Shown: positions 18,537-27,067, numbered from the stretch's first letter. The stretch: 64,000 nt of DNA from Azophilus sp965221465 (GCA_965221465.1 OZ244892.1:1922001-1986000); one strand, 5' to 3'. The notes: generated by a model not told the origin, from the sequence alone. Numbers and translations: made by a program.

Positions 18537-18690
18537 CGCTCTCACGCAAGCGCACCCGACTTGGCGAGCCATTCGCCTTTTCGGATGCGCGTACGCTATA
18601 CGTGCACTCGGCGTCGGATCGAAGCAACGATTTCCAACGTTGCCGAATTCAATGAAACCAATCACTTGAAAACTCGTTCCATGGACGCTG
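18537..18690 (+). repeat. Dispersed repeat, copy 2 (tail-proximal fragment)
   Basis: The reverse complement of this stretch carries the AT-rich end of the family (GGAACGAGTTTTCAAGTGAT, then ATTGAATTCG and CTTCGATCCG) and then diverges before the large stem. It matches the corresponding parts of the copies at 24.37 kb and 33.65 kb. It lies between the selD fusion start and the rhodanese stop. In the sense proposed for the RNA it would be on the plus strand, opposite to both neighbours. Confidence 0.7.
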
Positions 18691-18744
18691 CATCCTGTTC
18701 CGCGTTCCTGATCCGGTTCTGCTTCGGTCAGCACGGCGACAGTT

Positions 18745-19170
18745 TCAGTTGGAAGGCTTGCGCATCCAGCGACTGGCGGATGCCGTTTCCTCAATGGCTT
18801 CACCCGCCTTGGCCCAGCCGTTGAATCCCGGGGCCAGGTGGGCCACGTCCGGATAGCCCATGTCCTTCAGGGCCTTGGCCGCCAGTGCAGAGCGTCCGCC
18901 CCCGGCGCAGAACAGCACGATACGCCTGTCCTCGCTGAAGTAATCCCGGTAATAGGGGCTTGCCGGGTCCGCCCAGAACTCCAGCATGCCCCGCGGTGCA
19001 TGCCGCGCGCCGGGAATGGTGCCGAGATCGACGTTCTCCTGCAGTTCGCGAATATCGATGAGCAACAGGTCGTCCCGCGACGACATCTCGTCTTTCAACT
19101 GTTCGATGGAGAGGTTTTCGAGATGGCGCCGGATCTCGTCGACCCGTTCGAATATGGGTTTGATGCTCAT
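18745..19170 (-). CDS. Single-domain rhodanese-like sulfurtransferase
   Basis: 141 residues, with the rhodanese fold elements LLLIDIRELQE, GARHAPRGMLEFW and the active-site loop LFCAGGGRSALAA with its catalytic Cys. Such proteins carry persulfide, or sometimes selenium, to partner enzymes. The start at 19170 is fixed by a strong GGAGG four bases upstream of the ATG; a longer frame to 19251 lacks such a signal. It lies upstream of the SelD fusion on the same strand, with a 215-bp gap containing a repeat fragment. Selenium delivery to SelD is a reasonable but untested idea. It is too short to be SelU/YbbB. Confidence 0.9.
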   Translation of the reverse strand: MSIKPIFERVDEIRRHLENLSIEQLKDEMSSRDDLLLIDIRELQENVDLGTIPGARHAPRGMLEFWADPASPYYRDYFSEDRRIVLFCAGGGRSALAAKALKDMGYPDVAHLAPGFNGWAKAGEAIEETASASRWMRKPSN

Positions 19171-19298
19171 GGGGCCTCCGGGCCTTGCGATTGACCGCCT
19201 AATGTAGCCCATCTCACCGGCACATCTCATCACGGGAGGCGCAGACGCCAAGATCGACTCGTGCCGGCCCGCGCCAGTGCGGGCGCAGGCAAGCTCTC

Positions 19299-19332
19299 CC
19301 TTCCGCCCCGGCAGCAGCGCTGGGGCGGAAGG
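19299..19332. terminator. GC-rich hairpin, possible terminator
   Basis: An 11-bp perfect stem, CCTTCCGCCCC / GGGGCGGAAGG, with a 12-nt loop. It sits just past the stop of the membrane protein gene ending at 19409 (minus). No U-run follows, so if it terminates transcription the mechanism is not the classical intrinsic type. Confidence 0.4.
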
Positions 19333-19408
19333 CGGAGAACCGGGAATGAACCGGACAGGTCATTGGCGTTATCGCCCCGGATCGGGTACGGAAGGATGCG
19401 CCCTCCAA

Positions 19409-20032
19409 TCAGGTTGCGCTCGGTCTTTCGCTGCCCTTGTAACCGGCGACCCTGTCCCACAGCGTCAGGTCCGATCCTGCGCCGGCTTCGACCATGGCCT
19501 CTCGCAACGATTCATAGGTCTGTGGTGCTTCTGCAAGGTTCGGCGTTCTGCGAAAGAACACGAACATGCCCCACAGATTGAACAGGATGCAGAGCCCCAG
19601 AACCTCGAGCCGGATCAGATCGGCGAAGAAAATGAAGGAGATGTACTGCAAATGAAATTCGGGCGCGACCGGCAGCATTTTGAGTGCCAACGACTTGCAC
19701 GGCGGCGCCATGCACCAGATGCTGAGGTTGAGCAGCGCCAGGCTGATGAAAATCAGTTCTATCTCGAAGCGAAAAACCGCCCCTTCCAGCACACCATTGA
19801 GCGCAATCAACCCCAATACCATGGCCAGCGACGCATGCATCTTGTGGCCTTTCTTGTCGCGGAACCAGATGTACGTGTTCAGACGCCCATCGACAAATAC
19901 CCACTTGGGCGGTTTGTAATAGTAATCGTCGAAGACTTCGTACAACCCCGTTCCCAGATAAATGACGACCTCTGCCCACAACACGATGGTCAGGGCCGTG
20001 GTCAACGGGTAGATCTCTGTTGCTGTCAACAT
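19409..20032 (-). CDS. Unrecognised four-helix integral membrane protein
   Basis: 207 residues; I do not recognise the family. Hydrophobic segments lie near 10-33, 67-88, 90-112 and 136-165. Several carry embedded acidic residues (for example WAEVVIYLGTGLYEVF and FFADLIRLEVLG). An aromatic and lysine-rich loop with a run of tyrosines follows the first helix (FDDYYYKPPKW). The C-terminal 40 residues are soluble and charged. Base composition looks less GC-rich than its neighbours. The start is uncertain because no clear SD precedes the ATG. It is divergent from the Fe-alcohol dehydrogenase gene, with 84 bp between starts. Confidence 0.7.
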   Translation of the reverse strand: MLTATEIYPLTTALTIVLWAEVVIYLGTGLYEVFDDYYYKPPKWVFVDGRLNTYIWFRDKKGHKMHASLAMVLGLIALNGVLEGAVFRFEIELIFISLALLNLSIWCMAPPCKSLALKMLPVAPEFHLQYISFIFFADLIRLEVLGLCILFNLWGMFVFFRRTPNLAEAPQTYESLREAMVEAGAGSDLTLWDRVAGYKGSERPSAT

Positions 20033-20116
20033 CGTCGTATTCGAACCTTATTTGGAATTGATGCCATGTTGCACTATAACGAGACCTGATCCACTTGCAG
20101 CACCGAGGTACAGGTT

Positions 20117-21253
20117 GTGGCCACACTGACGTTCATGACACACACGATTTTCGACCATGGCGCGAGCCGGCAACTCGGGAATGTGCTCGACCAGCATGGC
20201 ATTCGACGGCCGCTGCTCTGCACCGACCGCGGCCTGGCGGAGCTTGGCATGGTCACCGAACTGGTCGAGCAGCTCGGCAACGATTGCGCCACCACGGTCT
20301 TCGACCAGACGCCGGCCAATCCAACGGAGGCGGCCGTCGAGGCGGCAGCGGCGCTGTACGGTGAAGCCGAATGCGATGGTGTGGTCGCGTTCGGCGGCGG
20401 CTCTTCCATGGACCTTGCCAAGGCCGTGGCGCTGACGGTGACCCACGATGGCGATTTGCTCGGCTATACCGCCGGGCTGGGCGGCACTCCGAAAATCGGC
20501 CCCGTTGCGCCACTGGTTGCCATCCCGACCACGGCCGGCACCGGCAGTGAAGTTTCGAGCGGGTCCGTCATCATCATGGACACCGGCGAGAAACTCCTGC
20601 TGATAAGCCGCCACCTCGTTCCCCGCACCGCAATCTGCGACCCGGCCCTGACCGCGGGCCTGCCCCCGCTGCTGACTGCCGCAACCGGAATGGACGCGAT
20701 GACGCATTGCATCGAGGCATTGCTGGCATCCCCGGTGAACCCGCCGGCCGAAGCAGTGGCCTGTGACGGAATCGAGCGCGGCATCCGGGAGGCACACCTG
20801 CTTCGTGCCGTACGTGACGGAAGCGATCAGGATGCTCGCTGGCAAATGATGATGGCTGCGACCGAGGGCGCCATGGCGTTCAGCAAGGGCCTCGGCGCCG
20901 TTCATTCCATGAGCCATGCCTGCGGCGCCGACCAGACCTTGAAGCTTCACCACGGCACCCTCAATGCGGTGCTGCTGCCGACAATCCTCGACTACAATCG
21001 AGATCACGTCGACGAGAAGTACTCGCGGCTCAATGAAGCCATGGGTATCGATGCGGATGCAGACCCCGCCGAGGCCATTCGAAAGCTCAATGTAGACCTG
21101 GGCTTGCCGCGCAACCTCGGTGAAATGGGGGTTCGAGGCGATTCGATTCCTTCTCTTGCCGAACATGCGGCCAAGGACATCTGCACGTATACGAACCCGC
21201 GCCCCTGTTCGGCGGCCGACTACGAAAAACTGTTCGAAGTGGCGCTAAACTGA
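20117..21253 (+). CDS. Iron-containing alcohol dehydrogenase family protein
   Basis: 378 residues from GTG 20117; an internal ATG at 20135 would shorten it by six. It is a group III metal-dependent alcohol dehydrogenase: the NAD(P) loop is FGGGSSMDLAKA, followed by PTTAGTGSEVS. Metal ligands are expected in ATGMDAMTHCIEALL (Asp and His) and in LGAVHSMSHACGADQTLKLHHG (two His). Substrates range from ethanol and lactaldehyde to 4-hydroxybutyrate and maleylacetate; motifs do not decide. The next gene (GST) starts 3 bp after its stop, so they are co-transcribed. Confidence 0.92.
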   Translation: MATLTFMTHTIFDHGASRQLGNVLDQHGIRRPLLCTDRGLAELGMVTELVEQLGNDCATTVFDQTPANPTEAAVEAAAALYGEAECDGVVAFGGGSSMDLAKAVALTVTHDGDLLGYTAGLGGTPKIGPVAPLVAIPTTAGTGSEVSSGSVIIMDTGEKLLLISRHLVPRTAICDPALTAGLPPLLTAATGMDAMTHCIEALLASPVNPPAEAVACDGIERGIREAHLLRAVRDGSDQDARWQMMMAATEGAMAFSKGLGAVHSMSHACGADQTLKLHHGTLNAVLLPTILDYNRDHVDEKYSRLNEAMGIDADADPAEAIRKLNVDLGLPRNLGEMGVRGDSIPSLAEHAAKDICTYTNPRPCSAADYEKLFEVALN

Positions 21254-21255
21254 CC

Positions 21256-21933
21256 GTGAACGCATCACCACTCACCCTCGTCATCGCCAACAAGAATTAC
21301 TCCTCCTGGTCGTTGCGCCCCTGGCTGGCGATGACGGAGTTGGGCATCGCTTTCAACGAACGCCTGGTGAAGTTCGATTCCGAAGATTGGGCGCACAACA
21401 TCGACACGCTCTCGCCCACCCGCCTGGTGCCGGTGCTTTGGGAGGGGGAACCGGGCGAGGGTTTCGCCACATTCGACAGCATCGCCATTCTCGAGCGCCT
21501 GCACGAACTGCACCCCGAGGCCGGCATCTGGCCGGCGGACCCGCACGGCCGCGCACGGGCGCGATCTCTGGCAGCCGACTTCCACGCCGGTTGCTCGGCT
21601 TTGCGCACCGCCATGCCCATGAACATCCGCAGCCGCCATCCCGGCAAGGGCATGAACCCGGAGGTCGCGCGCGATATCGACCGCCTCTGCGACCAATGGA
21701 CCCGCACTCGAGCCGAATACGGCGCGGGTGGCCCATTTCTGTTCGGTGACTTTTCGGCGGCCGACGCCTTCTTCACCCCGGTGGCGTCCCGTTTCGTGAC
21801 CTACGGCGTCAACATCGAGGGTGACGCGAAAGCCTACCAGGAGGCCCTGCTCGACACCCGCGCCATGCGAGCCTGGACCGAAGCTGCCCTCGAGGAAACC
21901 GAGTTTGTCCCGATGGATGAACCATACGCCTGA
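21256..21933 (+). CDS. Glutathione S-transferase family protein
   Basis: 225 residues, starting with GTG 2 bp after the alcohol dehydrogenase stop. The N-terminal thioredoxin-like half holds ANKNYSSWSLRPWLAM, with a candidate Ser for thiol activation, and the PTRLVPVLWEG cis-Pro element. TFDSIAILERL is the glutathione-binding Asp-Ser element. The C-terminal half is helical (FLFGDFSAADAFFTPVASRF). Length and layout are those of a normal soluble bacterial GST. Pairing with an Fe-ADH suggests a small detoxification or catabolic operon, which is inference. Confidence 0.9.
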   Translation: MNASPLTLVIANKNYSSWSLRPWLAMTELGIAFNERLVKFDSEDWAHNIDTLSPTRLVPVLWEGEPGEGFATFDSIAILERLHELHPEAGIWPADPHGRARARSLAADFHAGCSALRTAMPMNIRSRHPGKGMNPEVARDIDRLCDQWTRTRAEYGAGGPFLFGDFSAADAFFTPVASRFVTYGVNIEGDAKAYQEALLDTRAMRAWTEAALEETEFVPMDEPYA

Positions 21934-21990
21934 GGCAGTCGACCGTCGCGATCGTCGCTCTTCCGAAACGCTGCCGCCAAGGAAGCGTTA

Positions 21991-22142
21991 GCCCGCATCC
22001 GTCACCAACTTTCGTCGCGAGAGCGCCGAGGCGCCGTCCTGAGTGGCTATGCGAACCGGAGGCCGACCCGGGCACACCCGACAGTATGTCATATCGGCCG
22101 GAGGGAGCCTTCATCCGGGGAGCCGAGGGGATACCCTCGCAA
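21991..22142. repeat. Dispersed repeat fragments between GST and acyl-CoA dehydrogenase genes
   Basis: In the 296-bp gap, 21991-22010 (plus) is a 20-bp exact match to the reverse complement of 24692-24711, and is similar to 44326-44345. At 22100-22142, read on the minus strand, is the short hairpin module (CCGAGGGGATACCCTCGC on plus) that also precedes the big stem at 44.4 and 16.1 kb. Each fragment lies 3' of, and in sense with, its adjacent gene: GST on plus, dehydrogenase on minus. No gene is seen in the gap. Confidence 0.75.
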
Positions 22143-22229
22143 ATGGAGATGCTTCAGTCCTCATCGCAAGCTCGATCGATGCGTGCTGGCGTCTGCCGAT
22201 TCAATGGAAAACCGGGTTTTCGCGATACC

Positions 22230-23417
22230 TCAATAGAAGGCCTGCAATCCTGTCTGAGCGCGTCCAAGTATCAAGGCATGAATGTCGTTGGTGCCTTCGT
22301 AGGTCTTCACGGTCTCCAGGTTGATCATGTGGCGCATCACCGGGTACTCGTCGGAAATGCCATTACCGCCGTGCATGTCACGGGCTTCGCGGGCTACATC
22401 CAGCGCCTTGATACAGGAATTGCGCTTCAGTAGAGAAATCGTCTCCGGCGCCAGCTGGCCCTTGTCTTTCAGGCGAGTGGCCTGCAGGCAGCCCAACAGG
22501 GCCAGATTCAACTCGGTTTGCATATCCGCCAGTTTTTTCTGGACCAGTTGGTTGGCCGCCAGCGGCCGGTTGAACTGCTCGCGATCCATTACGTACTGAC
22601 GGGCGGCGTGCCAACAGGCTTCACCGGCACCCAGCGCACCCCAGGATATTCCCAGACGGGCACTGTTGAGGCAGCCCATGGGGCCTTTCAAACCTCTCAC
22701 GCCCGGCATCAGGTTCTCTTCCGGTACAAATGTTTCGTCCATGACCACTTCACCCGTAATGGATGCGCGCAGGGACAACTTGCCTTCGATCTTCGGCGCG
22801 CTCAGGTTTTGCATGCCTTTTTCCAGGATAAAGCCGCGAATGACATCGTCATCGGTCTTGGCCCAGACGACAAACACATCGGCAATCGGAGAATTGGAGA
22901 TCCACATTTTGGAGCCGCTGAGGCTGTAGCCGCCATCTACAGTACGGGCACGGGTACGCATGCCGCCAGGGTCGGAACCGTGATCGGGTTCGGTCAAACC
23001 AAAACAGCCGATGTATTCACCGGTGGCCAGCCTGGGCAGGTATTTTTCCTTCTGGGCTTCTGAACCATAGGTATGAATGGGGTACATCACCAGGCTCGAT
23101 TGCACGCTCATCATGGAGCGAAAGCCCGAATCCACGCGTTCCACTTCCCGGGCGATCAGCCCGTAGGAGGTGTAGTTGATACCGGCACAACCATATCCCG
23201 TCAACATGGGGCCGAGCAGACCCAACTCGCCCATTTCGCGGAAGATGGATGTGTCCACCCCCTCTTCCCGGTACATGCCGGTGACCCGCGGTTGCAGTTT
23301 TTCCTGTGCATACTGGCGTGCGGTTTCACGCACCATGCGCTCTTCTTCGGTGAGCATCTGCTCGAAAAGGAAGGGGTCTTCCCAGCTGAAACCGGCCCAG
23401 TTTGAAGATGTGCTCAT
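22230..23417 (-). CDS. gcdH: Acyl-CoA dehydrogenase, glutaryl-CoA dehydrogenase-like
   Basis: 395 residues, full-length FAD-dependent acyl-CoA dehydrogenase. Signature CFGLTEPDHGSDPGGMRTRA includes the GcdH-type TEP.HGSDP loop. MWISNSPIADVFVVWAK matches the mid beta domain, and the catalytic glutamate is expected in TYEGTNDIHALILG. The arginine expected to bind the glutaryl carboxylate cannot be assigned with certainty by eye. It would oxidise and decarboxylate glutaryl-CoA to crotonyl-CoA in lysine/tryptophan breakdown. Codon choice looks less GC-biased than in flanking genes, a possible sign of transfer. No partner CoA-transferase is adjacent. Confidence 0.88.
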   Translation of the reverse strand: MSTSSNWAGFSWEDPFLFEQMLTEEERMVRETARQYAQEKLQPRVTGMYREEGVDTSIFREMGELGLLGPMLTGYGCAGINYTSYGLIAREVERVDSGFRSMMSVQSSLVMYPIHTYGSEAQKEKYLPRLATGEYIGCFGLTEPDHGSDPGGMRTRARTVDGGYSLSGSKMWISNSPIADVFVVWAKTDDDVIRGFILEKGMQNLSAPKIEGKLSLRASITGEVVMDETFVPEENLMPGVRGLKGPMGCLNSARLGISWGALGAGEACWHAARQYVMDREQFNRPLAANQLVQKKLADMQTELNLALLGCLQATRLKDKGQLAPETISLLKRNSCIKALDVAREARDMHGGNGISDEYPVMRHMINLETVKTYEGTNDIHALILGRAQTGLQAFY

Positions 23418-23456
23418 TCGCGATTGACCTCCAGGTAGAACTTCAATGGTGATTTG

Positions 23457-24299
23457 TCAGGGGGCGATTGGCAGTTCGCCCTCGATCTGCGCGATCGACT
23501 CCCCGATGTGGTCGCGGTCGTAACCCTGACGCCGACCCAGGGGGTGCGGGTCCGCAACGTTCACATCGATGCGAAAGTCGTGCCGGTCGCCCAATACGCC
23601 TTGCGGGCCGTAGCCTTGCTCCACCATGCCGATGCCGCCGTCCTCGGCGTAGATGACAGCGGTGCTGGCTCGGGTGCCGTAGACGTCACCTCGGATGAAG
23701 CAGGGGGTATCGCGCGATTCCGCGGTTTCTGACAGAGCGGCCCCGGCATGGCTTGCGGGGAGTCGATCGTCACGCAGCAGGGCGATCAATCCGTCCGGAT
23801 CCGTTCCCGCCTGCACGCACTGGCGCAGCCGGGCGACGCCGTCCACCGCCTTAGGCCAGCGGGCGCCGAGCCTGGCGTTGGTCAGGGCGTAGCATCCGGG
23901 TTCGAGCGTCTGCGTCGCGACTCGATTGGAGGCGCAGGCCAGCGTTTGGCCATCCCAGAGCAGCAGGTTGAAGCCTTGATACTGCTCGCCTCGGATGCCC
24001 GCTGCATAGTCCAGGCTGGTTTGCGCGCCGCGCAGAAAGTCCGCCACCAGTGCGCCGCGGGAGCATGGCGGCGGCGGCCGGCCGGGGTCGGTGAAATTGG
24101 TCACCGCGGCGAAGCGGCCATTGGCCTGCACGCCCAACCAGGTGCCGCCGGCCTGCAGGTCGCGTCCGGCCAGCAAACCCGGGGCGTCGTCCCACCAGTG
24201 TGCAGCCGCGCTCGGACGGGCGTAGAACTCGTCCCGGTTGGCGGCGACGATCAGAGGCTGCCCCGGCGTCAGGCGGTAAGCAACGAGAATCAGACACAT
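23457..24299 (-). CDS. NRDE (TANGO2-like) family protein
   Basis: 280 residues. The N-terminus MCLILVAY with ANRDEFYARP gives the family its name (NRDE), and the conserved GGTWLGV and VTNFTDP elements follow. The penultimate Cys of the mature N-terminus recalls Ntn hydrolases, but no catalytic activity is established for this family; the eukaryotic homologue TANGO2 has been linked to heme or acyl-CoA handling. Length is normal. It lies 39 bp upstream of the acyl-CoA dehydrogenase start on the same strand and may share a transcript. Confidence 0.88.
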   Translation of the reverse strand: MCLILVAYRLTPGQPLIVAANRDEFYARPSAAAHWWDDAPGLLAGRDLQAGGTWLGVQANGRFAAVTNFTDPGRPPPPCSRGALVADFLRGAQTSLDYAAGIRGEQYQGFNLLLWDGQTLACASNRVATQTLEPGCYALTNARLGARWPKAVDGVARLRQCVQAGTDPDGLIALLRDDRLPASHAGAALSETAESRDTPCFIRGDVYGTRASTAVIYAEDGGIGMVEQGYGPQGVLGDRHDFRIDVNVADPHPLGRRQGYDRDHIGESIAQIEGELPIAP

Positions 24300-24371
24300 G
24301 CGGCCAACGCGGCGATGCCGCGGGTCATCGGCCGGGCGGTCGCCGGGCGCAACCGGCCAGGAGCACTAACT

Positions 24372-24711
24372 CGCATGAAACAAATTTTCAAGTTATTGAT
24401 TTTAAAGCACTCACTGACGCGGAGAGCCGTGGCTTCGATCCGGCGCCGAGAACCGGTATACGGTACGTGCATCCGGCGCACCAGGCGGAGGTGCTTACCG
24501 CGACGATGGGCGCAAGCATGAGCCTCAACAGCGCCGGATACACGCACCGTACACCGGTTCTCTCCCAGCGAGCCTTTGTTGCTTTCACGTCCTCGTCCCG
24601 GCGCGCCGGGTTTGAGACTCGCATCCATCACCAGCTTTGGTCGCGAGGGCATCGAGGCGCTTACGCGAGTGCATCGGCATCCGCAGCAGGAAGTTGGTGA
24701 CGGATGCGGGC
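24372..24711 (-). repeat. Dispersed structured repeat, copy 3 (most complete, 3' of TauD-like gene)
   Basis: It fills most of the 420-bp gap at 24300-24719. The stem arms are 24448-24479 and 24531-24562; 29 of 32 positions pair on DNA, and the three others become G.U on the minus strand. The loop carries the invariant core ACCGCGACGATGGGCGCA. The AT-rich tail is 24372-24420, and the outer module (20-bp match to 21991-22010) is at 24692-24711. In minus-strand sense the order is outer module, linker, large stem, AT-rich tail, starting just after the TauD-like stop at 24720. An open frame of 78 codons (24388-24624, minus) crosses it. Confidence 0.9.
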
Positions 24712-24719
24712 CAGTTGGT

Positions 24720-25631
24720 TCATTCCGCTTCCGCTACCTCCTCGCGCTGCGCCCGGGCCTTCAGAAACCCGTAGAGTTGCCGGTCGTGCCGGCTGGCCGC
24801 CGACAGACGGCTGTCCCCAACGGCGGGTTGCCAGCGGGGTGGAGCGCCCTCGACCCGATCACCGATCACCGTCACCCGCTGCACGATGCGCTCGTCGGTG
24901 AAGTCGTTCAGCACCGCGTGCTGGGTGCAGCGGTTGTCCCAGATTGCAACCGTCCCTTTCGACCAGCGGTATCGCACCGTAAATTGCGGGCTTTTCACCC
25001 AGTTCGTCAGGTAGCGGAGCAACGCATCGCTCTCCCCCGGGTGCATCTCGACGATCCGCCGCGTGAAGTGCTCGTTCACGTAGAGGGCCTTGCGTCCGGT
25101 CTCGGGGTGTACGCGCACCACCGGGTGCACGGTCATCAGATCCGCTCGGTTGTGGGGCTGGGCATCGTGCAGCGCCGACAGCCCTTCGCAGAGTTCACGG
25201 AGCGGTGCGGAGAGGCCTTCATAGGCCGCATAGAGGCTGGCCCAGAGCGTATCGCCACCGGTTTGGGGGCACTTGACCATGTGCAGGATCGACATGAGCG
25301 CCGGCTGTTCCTGAAAGGTGAGATCCGTGTGCCACTCGTCCGCAACGCCGCCGTGACTGGCGGCAAGCTCGAATATCTCGTCGTTGTCGGTATAGGGGTT
25401 CTTGAGGTTGGGATGCCCTTCGAGAGGGCCGAACCGGCGCCCGAACGTCAGGTGTTCGTCCACGCTCAGGACCTGGCCGGGAAAGAACAGAACCAGATGC
25501 TCGAGCAGCAGTTCCTTGATCCGCTCGGTCTCTCCGGGCTCGGTATCCGCCAGATTCACGCCCCGCACCTCGGCGCCTATGGCGCTGGCTATCTTCGTCA
25601 CCCGCCAGTCGTTGTTGCTCGCCGAATCCAT
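24720..25631 (-). CDS. TauD/TfdA family Fe(II)/2-oxoglutarate dioxygenase
   Basis: 303 residues. The facial triad is visible: H101 and D103 in EWHTDLTF, and H237 in DNRCTQHAVLND, with R251 in ERIVQRVTVIGD for 2-oxoglutarate. These enzymes hydroxylate sulfonates, aryloxyacids, sulfate esters and other small acids; the substrate is not decided by motifs. The start at 25631 is chosen because AAGGA precedes it by eight bases; a longer frame to 25847 would run into the divergent upstream gene's leader and looks non-coding. Confidence 0.9.
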   Translation of the reverse strand: MDSASNNDWRVTKIASAIGAEVRGVNLADTEPGETERIKELLLEHLVLFFPGQVLSVDEHLTFGRRFGPLEGHPNLKNPYTDNDEIFELAASHGGVADEWHTDLTFQEQPALMSILHMVKCPQTGGDTLWASLYAAYEGLSAPLRELCEGLSALHDAQPHNRADLMTVHPVVRVHPETGRKALYVNEHFTRRIVEMHPGESDALLRYLTNWVKSPQFTVRYRWSKGTVAIWDNRCTQHAVLNDFTDERIVQRVTVIGDRVEGAPPRWQPAVGDSRLSAASRHDRQLYGFLKARAQREEVAEAE

Positions 25632-25716
25632 GCCGCTATCCTTTCTCTCATCCGCAATCGACGACAACCGGCATTCTACCCGGTCATGGGTCGGTCGGGG
25701 CGACCTCGAGTCATTA

Positions 25717-25722
25717 TAGAAT
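25717..25722 (+). promoter_or_regulatory. Candidate -10 box upstream of the GNAT-like gene
   Basis: TAGAAT within ATTATAGAATGCTGCGC, the most AT-rich spot between the divergent TauD-like and GNAT-like genes, 73 bp before ATG 25795. No clear -35 box. A similar TAGAATACGCTGC lies upstream of mfd. Confidence 0.35.
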
Positions 25723-25794
25723 GCTGCGCATGAAGACCCGTCCACACAACGCATGCGCTGCGGCGTCCCACGCGAATCCGCGGAACCATTGGCA

Positions 25795-26925
25795 ATGATC
25801 GAAGTTCGTCCGGTGTCCGGAAGGCGCATGCTGAAGCAGTTCGTCAAGGTTCCCTGGGCCGTCTACCGCAACGATCCGGCCTGGGTGCCGCCGCTGATCG
25901 TGGAACGCCTGATGGCCTTCTCGCCAAGCGAGCCCGTCTTCCAACACCTCGACTGGCAAGCCTGGATCGCCTTCCGCGACGGCAAACCGGTCGGCCGCAT
26001 TACCGCGCAGATTGACGCCCTGCACCTCGAGCACAACGACCCGGACCAGGGATTTTTCGGCATGATCGAGGGCGCGGACGATATCGAGATTTTCGACAGA
26101 CTCACCGCCGCCGCCGAAGGATGGTTGCGAGCGCGGGGAATGCGCACTGTGCTCGGCCCGCTGAACCTGACCCTGAACCAGGAGCCGGGGCTGCTCTGCG
26201 AGGGATACGACACCCGGCCCGCATTCATGATGGGCCATGCGCGCCCGTACTATCACGGTCATCTGGAGACACTGGGCTTCCGCCCCTGCCAGGAGTTGCT
26301 GGCCTACCGCATGCAACCCGGGTACGACGAACCCAAGAGCATTCGACGGCTGCGCAATCGCCTTGCCGGGCGGCTGGTCATGCGCCCGTTCAATCGCGCC
26401 GACAAGTCCGGCGAACTCGAAGCGCTGCGCTGCCTGTTCAACGACGGCTGGTCGGAAAACTGGGGTTTCGTGCCCTTTACCGAGGCCGAATTCAGGGCGC
26501 TCGGCAACATGCTGCTGCACGTGGTTCCCAGGGATTTTATCGGGGTCGCCGAACTCGACGGTGAGCCGGCGGGTTTCATCGTCGTGCTGCCGGACATCAA
26601 CGAAGCGATTCGGGATCTCGATGGGCGTCTGTTCCCGACGGGCTGGGCGAAGCTGCTCTGGCGGCTGAAGGTGCGGTTTCCAACCACCGTCCGGGTTCCG
26701 CTGATGGGCGTGCGCAAAGACCTGCACGACACCGCGTTCGGTCCGGGCATTGCCATCACCCTGATTCAACACCTCGACGGCCCGACGCAACGCCGGGGCG
26801 TTGCCCATGGCGAACTCTCCTGGATTCTCGCCGACAATGCCGGCATGCGCAGCATTCTCGAACGGCTCGGCGGCACCGTCACCAAGCGCTACCGCCTCTA
26901 CGAAAAGAGCCTGACCACCTCATGA
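25795..26925 (+). CDS. GNAT-like acyltransferase, candidate bacterial ceramide synthase
   Basis: 376 residues (an in-frame ATG at 25753 would add 14). The start is VPWAVYRNDPAWVPPL, typical of a YghO-like family of about 380-residue proteins with a C-terminal GNAT fold. FIGVAELDGEPAGFIVVLPD is the GNAT beta4-beta5 region and HGELSWILADNAGMRSILERL the terminal part. Known: in Caulobacter, ceramide synthase (bCerS) is annotated as a GNAT-like protein and lies a few genes from spt. Inferred: this is the N-acyltransferase that acylates the sphingoid base produced by the operon at 36.8-41 kb. Sequence alone does not prove the substrate. Confidence 0.7.
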   Translation: MIEVRPVSGRRMLKQFVKVPWAVYRNDPAWVPPLIVERLMAFSPSEPVFQHLDWQAWIAFRDGKPVGRITAQIDALHLEHNDPDQGFFGMIEGADDIEIFDRLTAAAEGWLRARGMRTVLGPLNLTLNQEPGLLCEGYDTRPAFMMGHARPYYHGHLETLGFRPCQELLAYRMQPGYDEPKSIRRLRNRLAGRLVMRPFNRADKSGELEALRCLFNDGWSENWGFVPFTEAEFRALGNMLLHVVPRDFIGVAELDGEPAGFIVVLPDINEAIRDLDGRLFPTGWAKLLWRLKVRFPTTVRVPLMGVRKDLHDTAFGPGIAITLIQHLDGPTQRRGVAHGELSWILADNAGMRSILERLGGTVTKRYRLYEKSLTTS

Positions 26926-26935
26926 AAGATCCCAC

Positions 26936-27067
26936 CCCGGCACACCGGGCCGCGGACGTGAAAGCAACAAAGGCTCGCTGGGAGAGTTTTTCCATGCGAG
27001 TCCCGAACCCCGCACGCCGGGACGACGACGCGCAAGGAACATCTGACAACCGCTGGGAGAGTTTTCC
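26936..27067 (+). repeat. Dispersed repeat, copy 4: tandem linker modules forming a gene's RBS
   Basis: Two successive versions of the family's linker module end in CGCTGGGAGAG (at about 26967-26986 and 27046-27057). The first includes a 29-bp stretch identical, in reverse complement, to sequence at 24560-24590. The second begins ATGCGAGTCCCGAAC and matches 44.43-44.50 kb. The large stem is absent. Each module is followed by a T-run and CC. The second GGGAGAG sits six bases before ATG 27068 and appears to be that gene's Shine-Dalgarno sequence. Confidence 0.8.
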
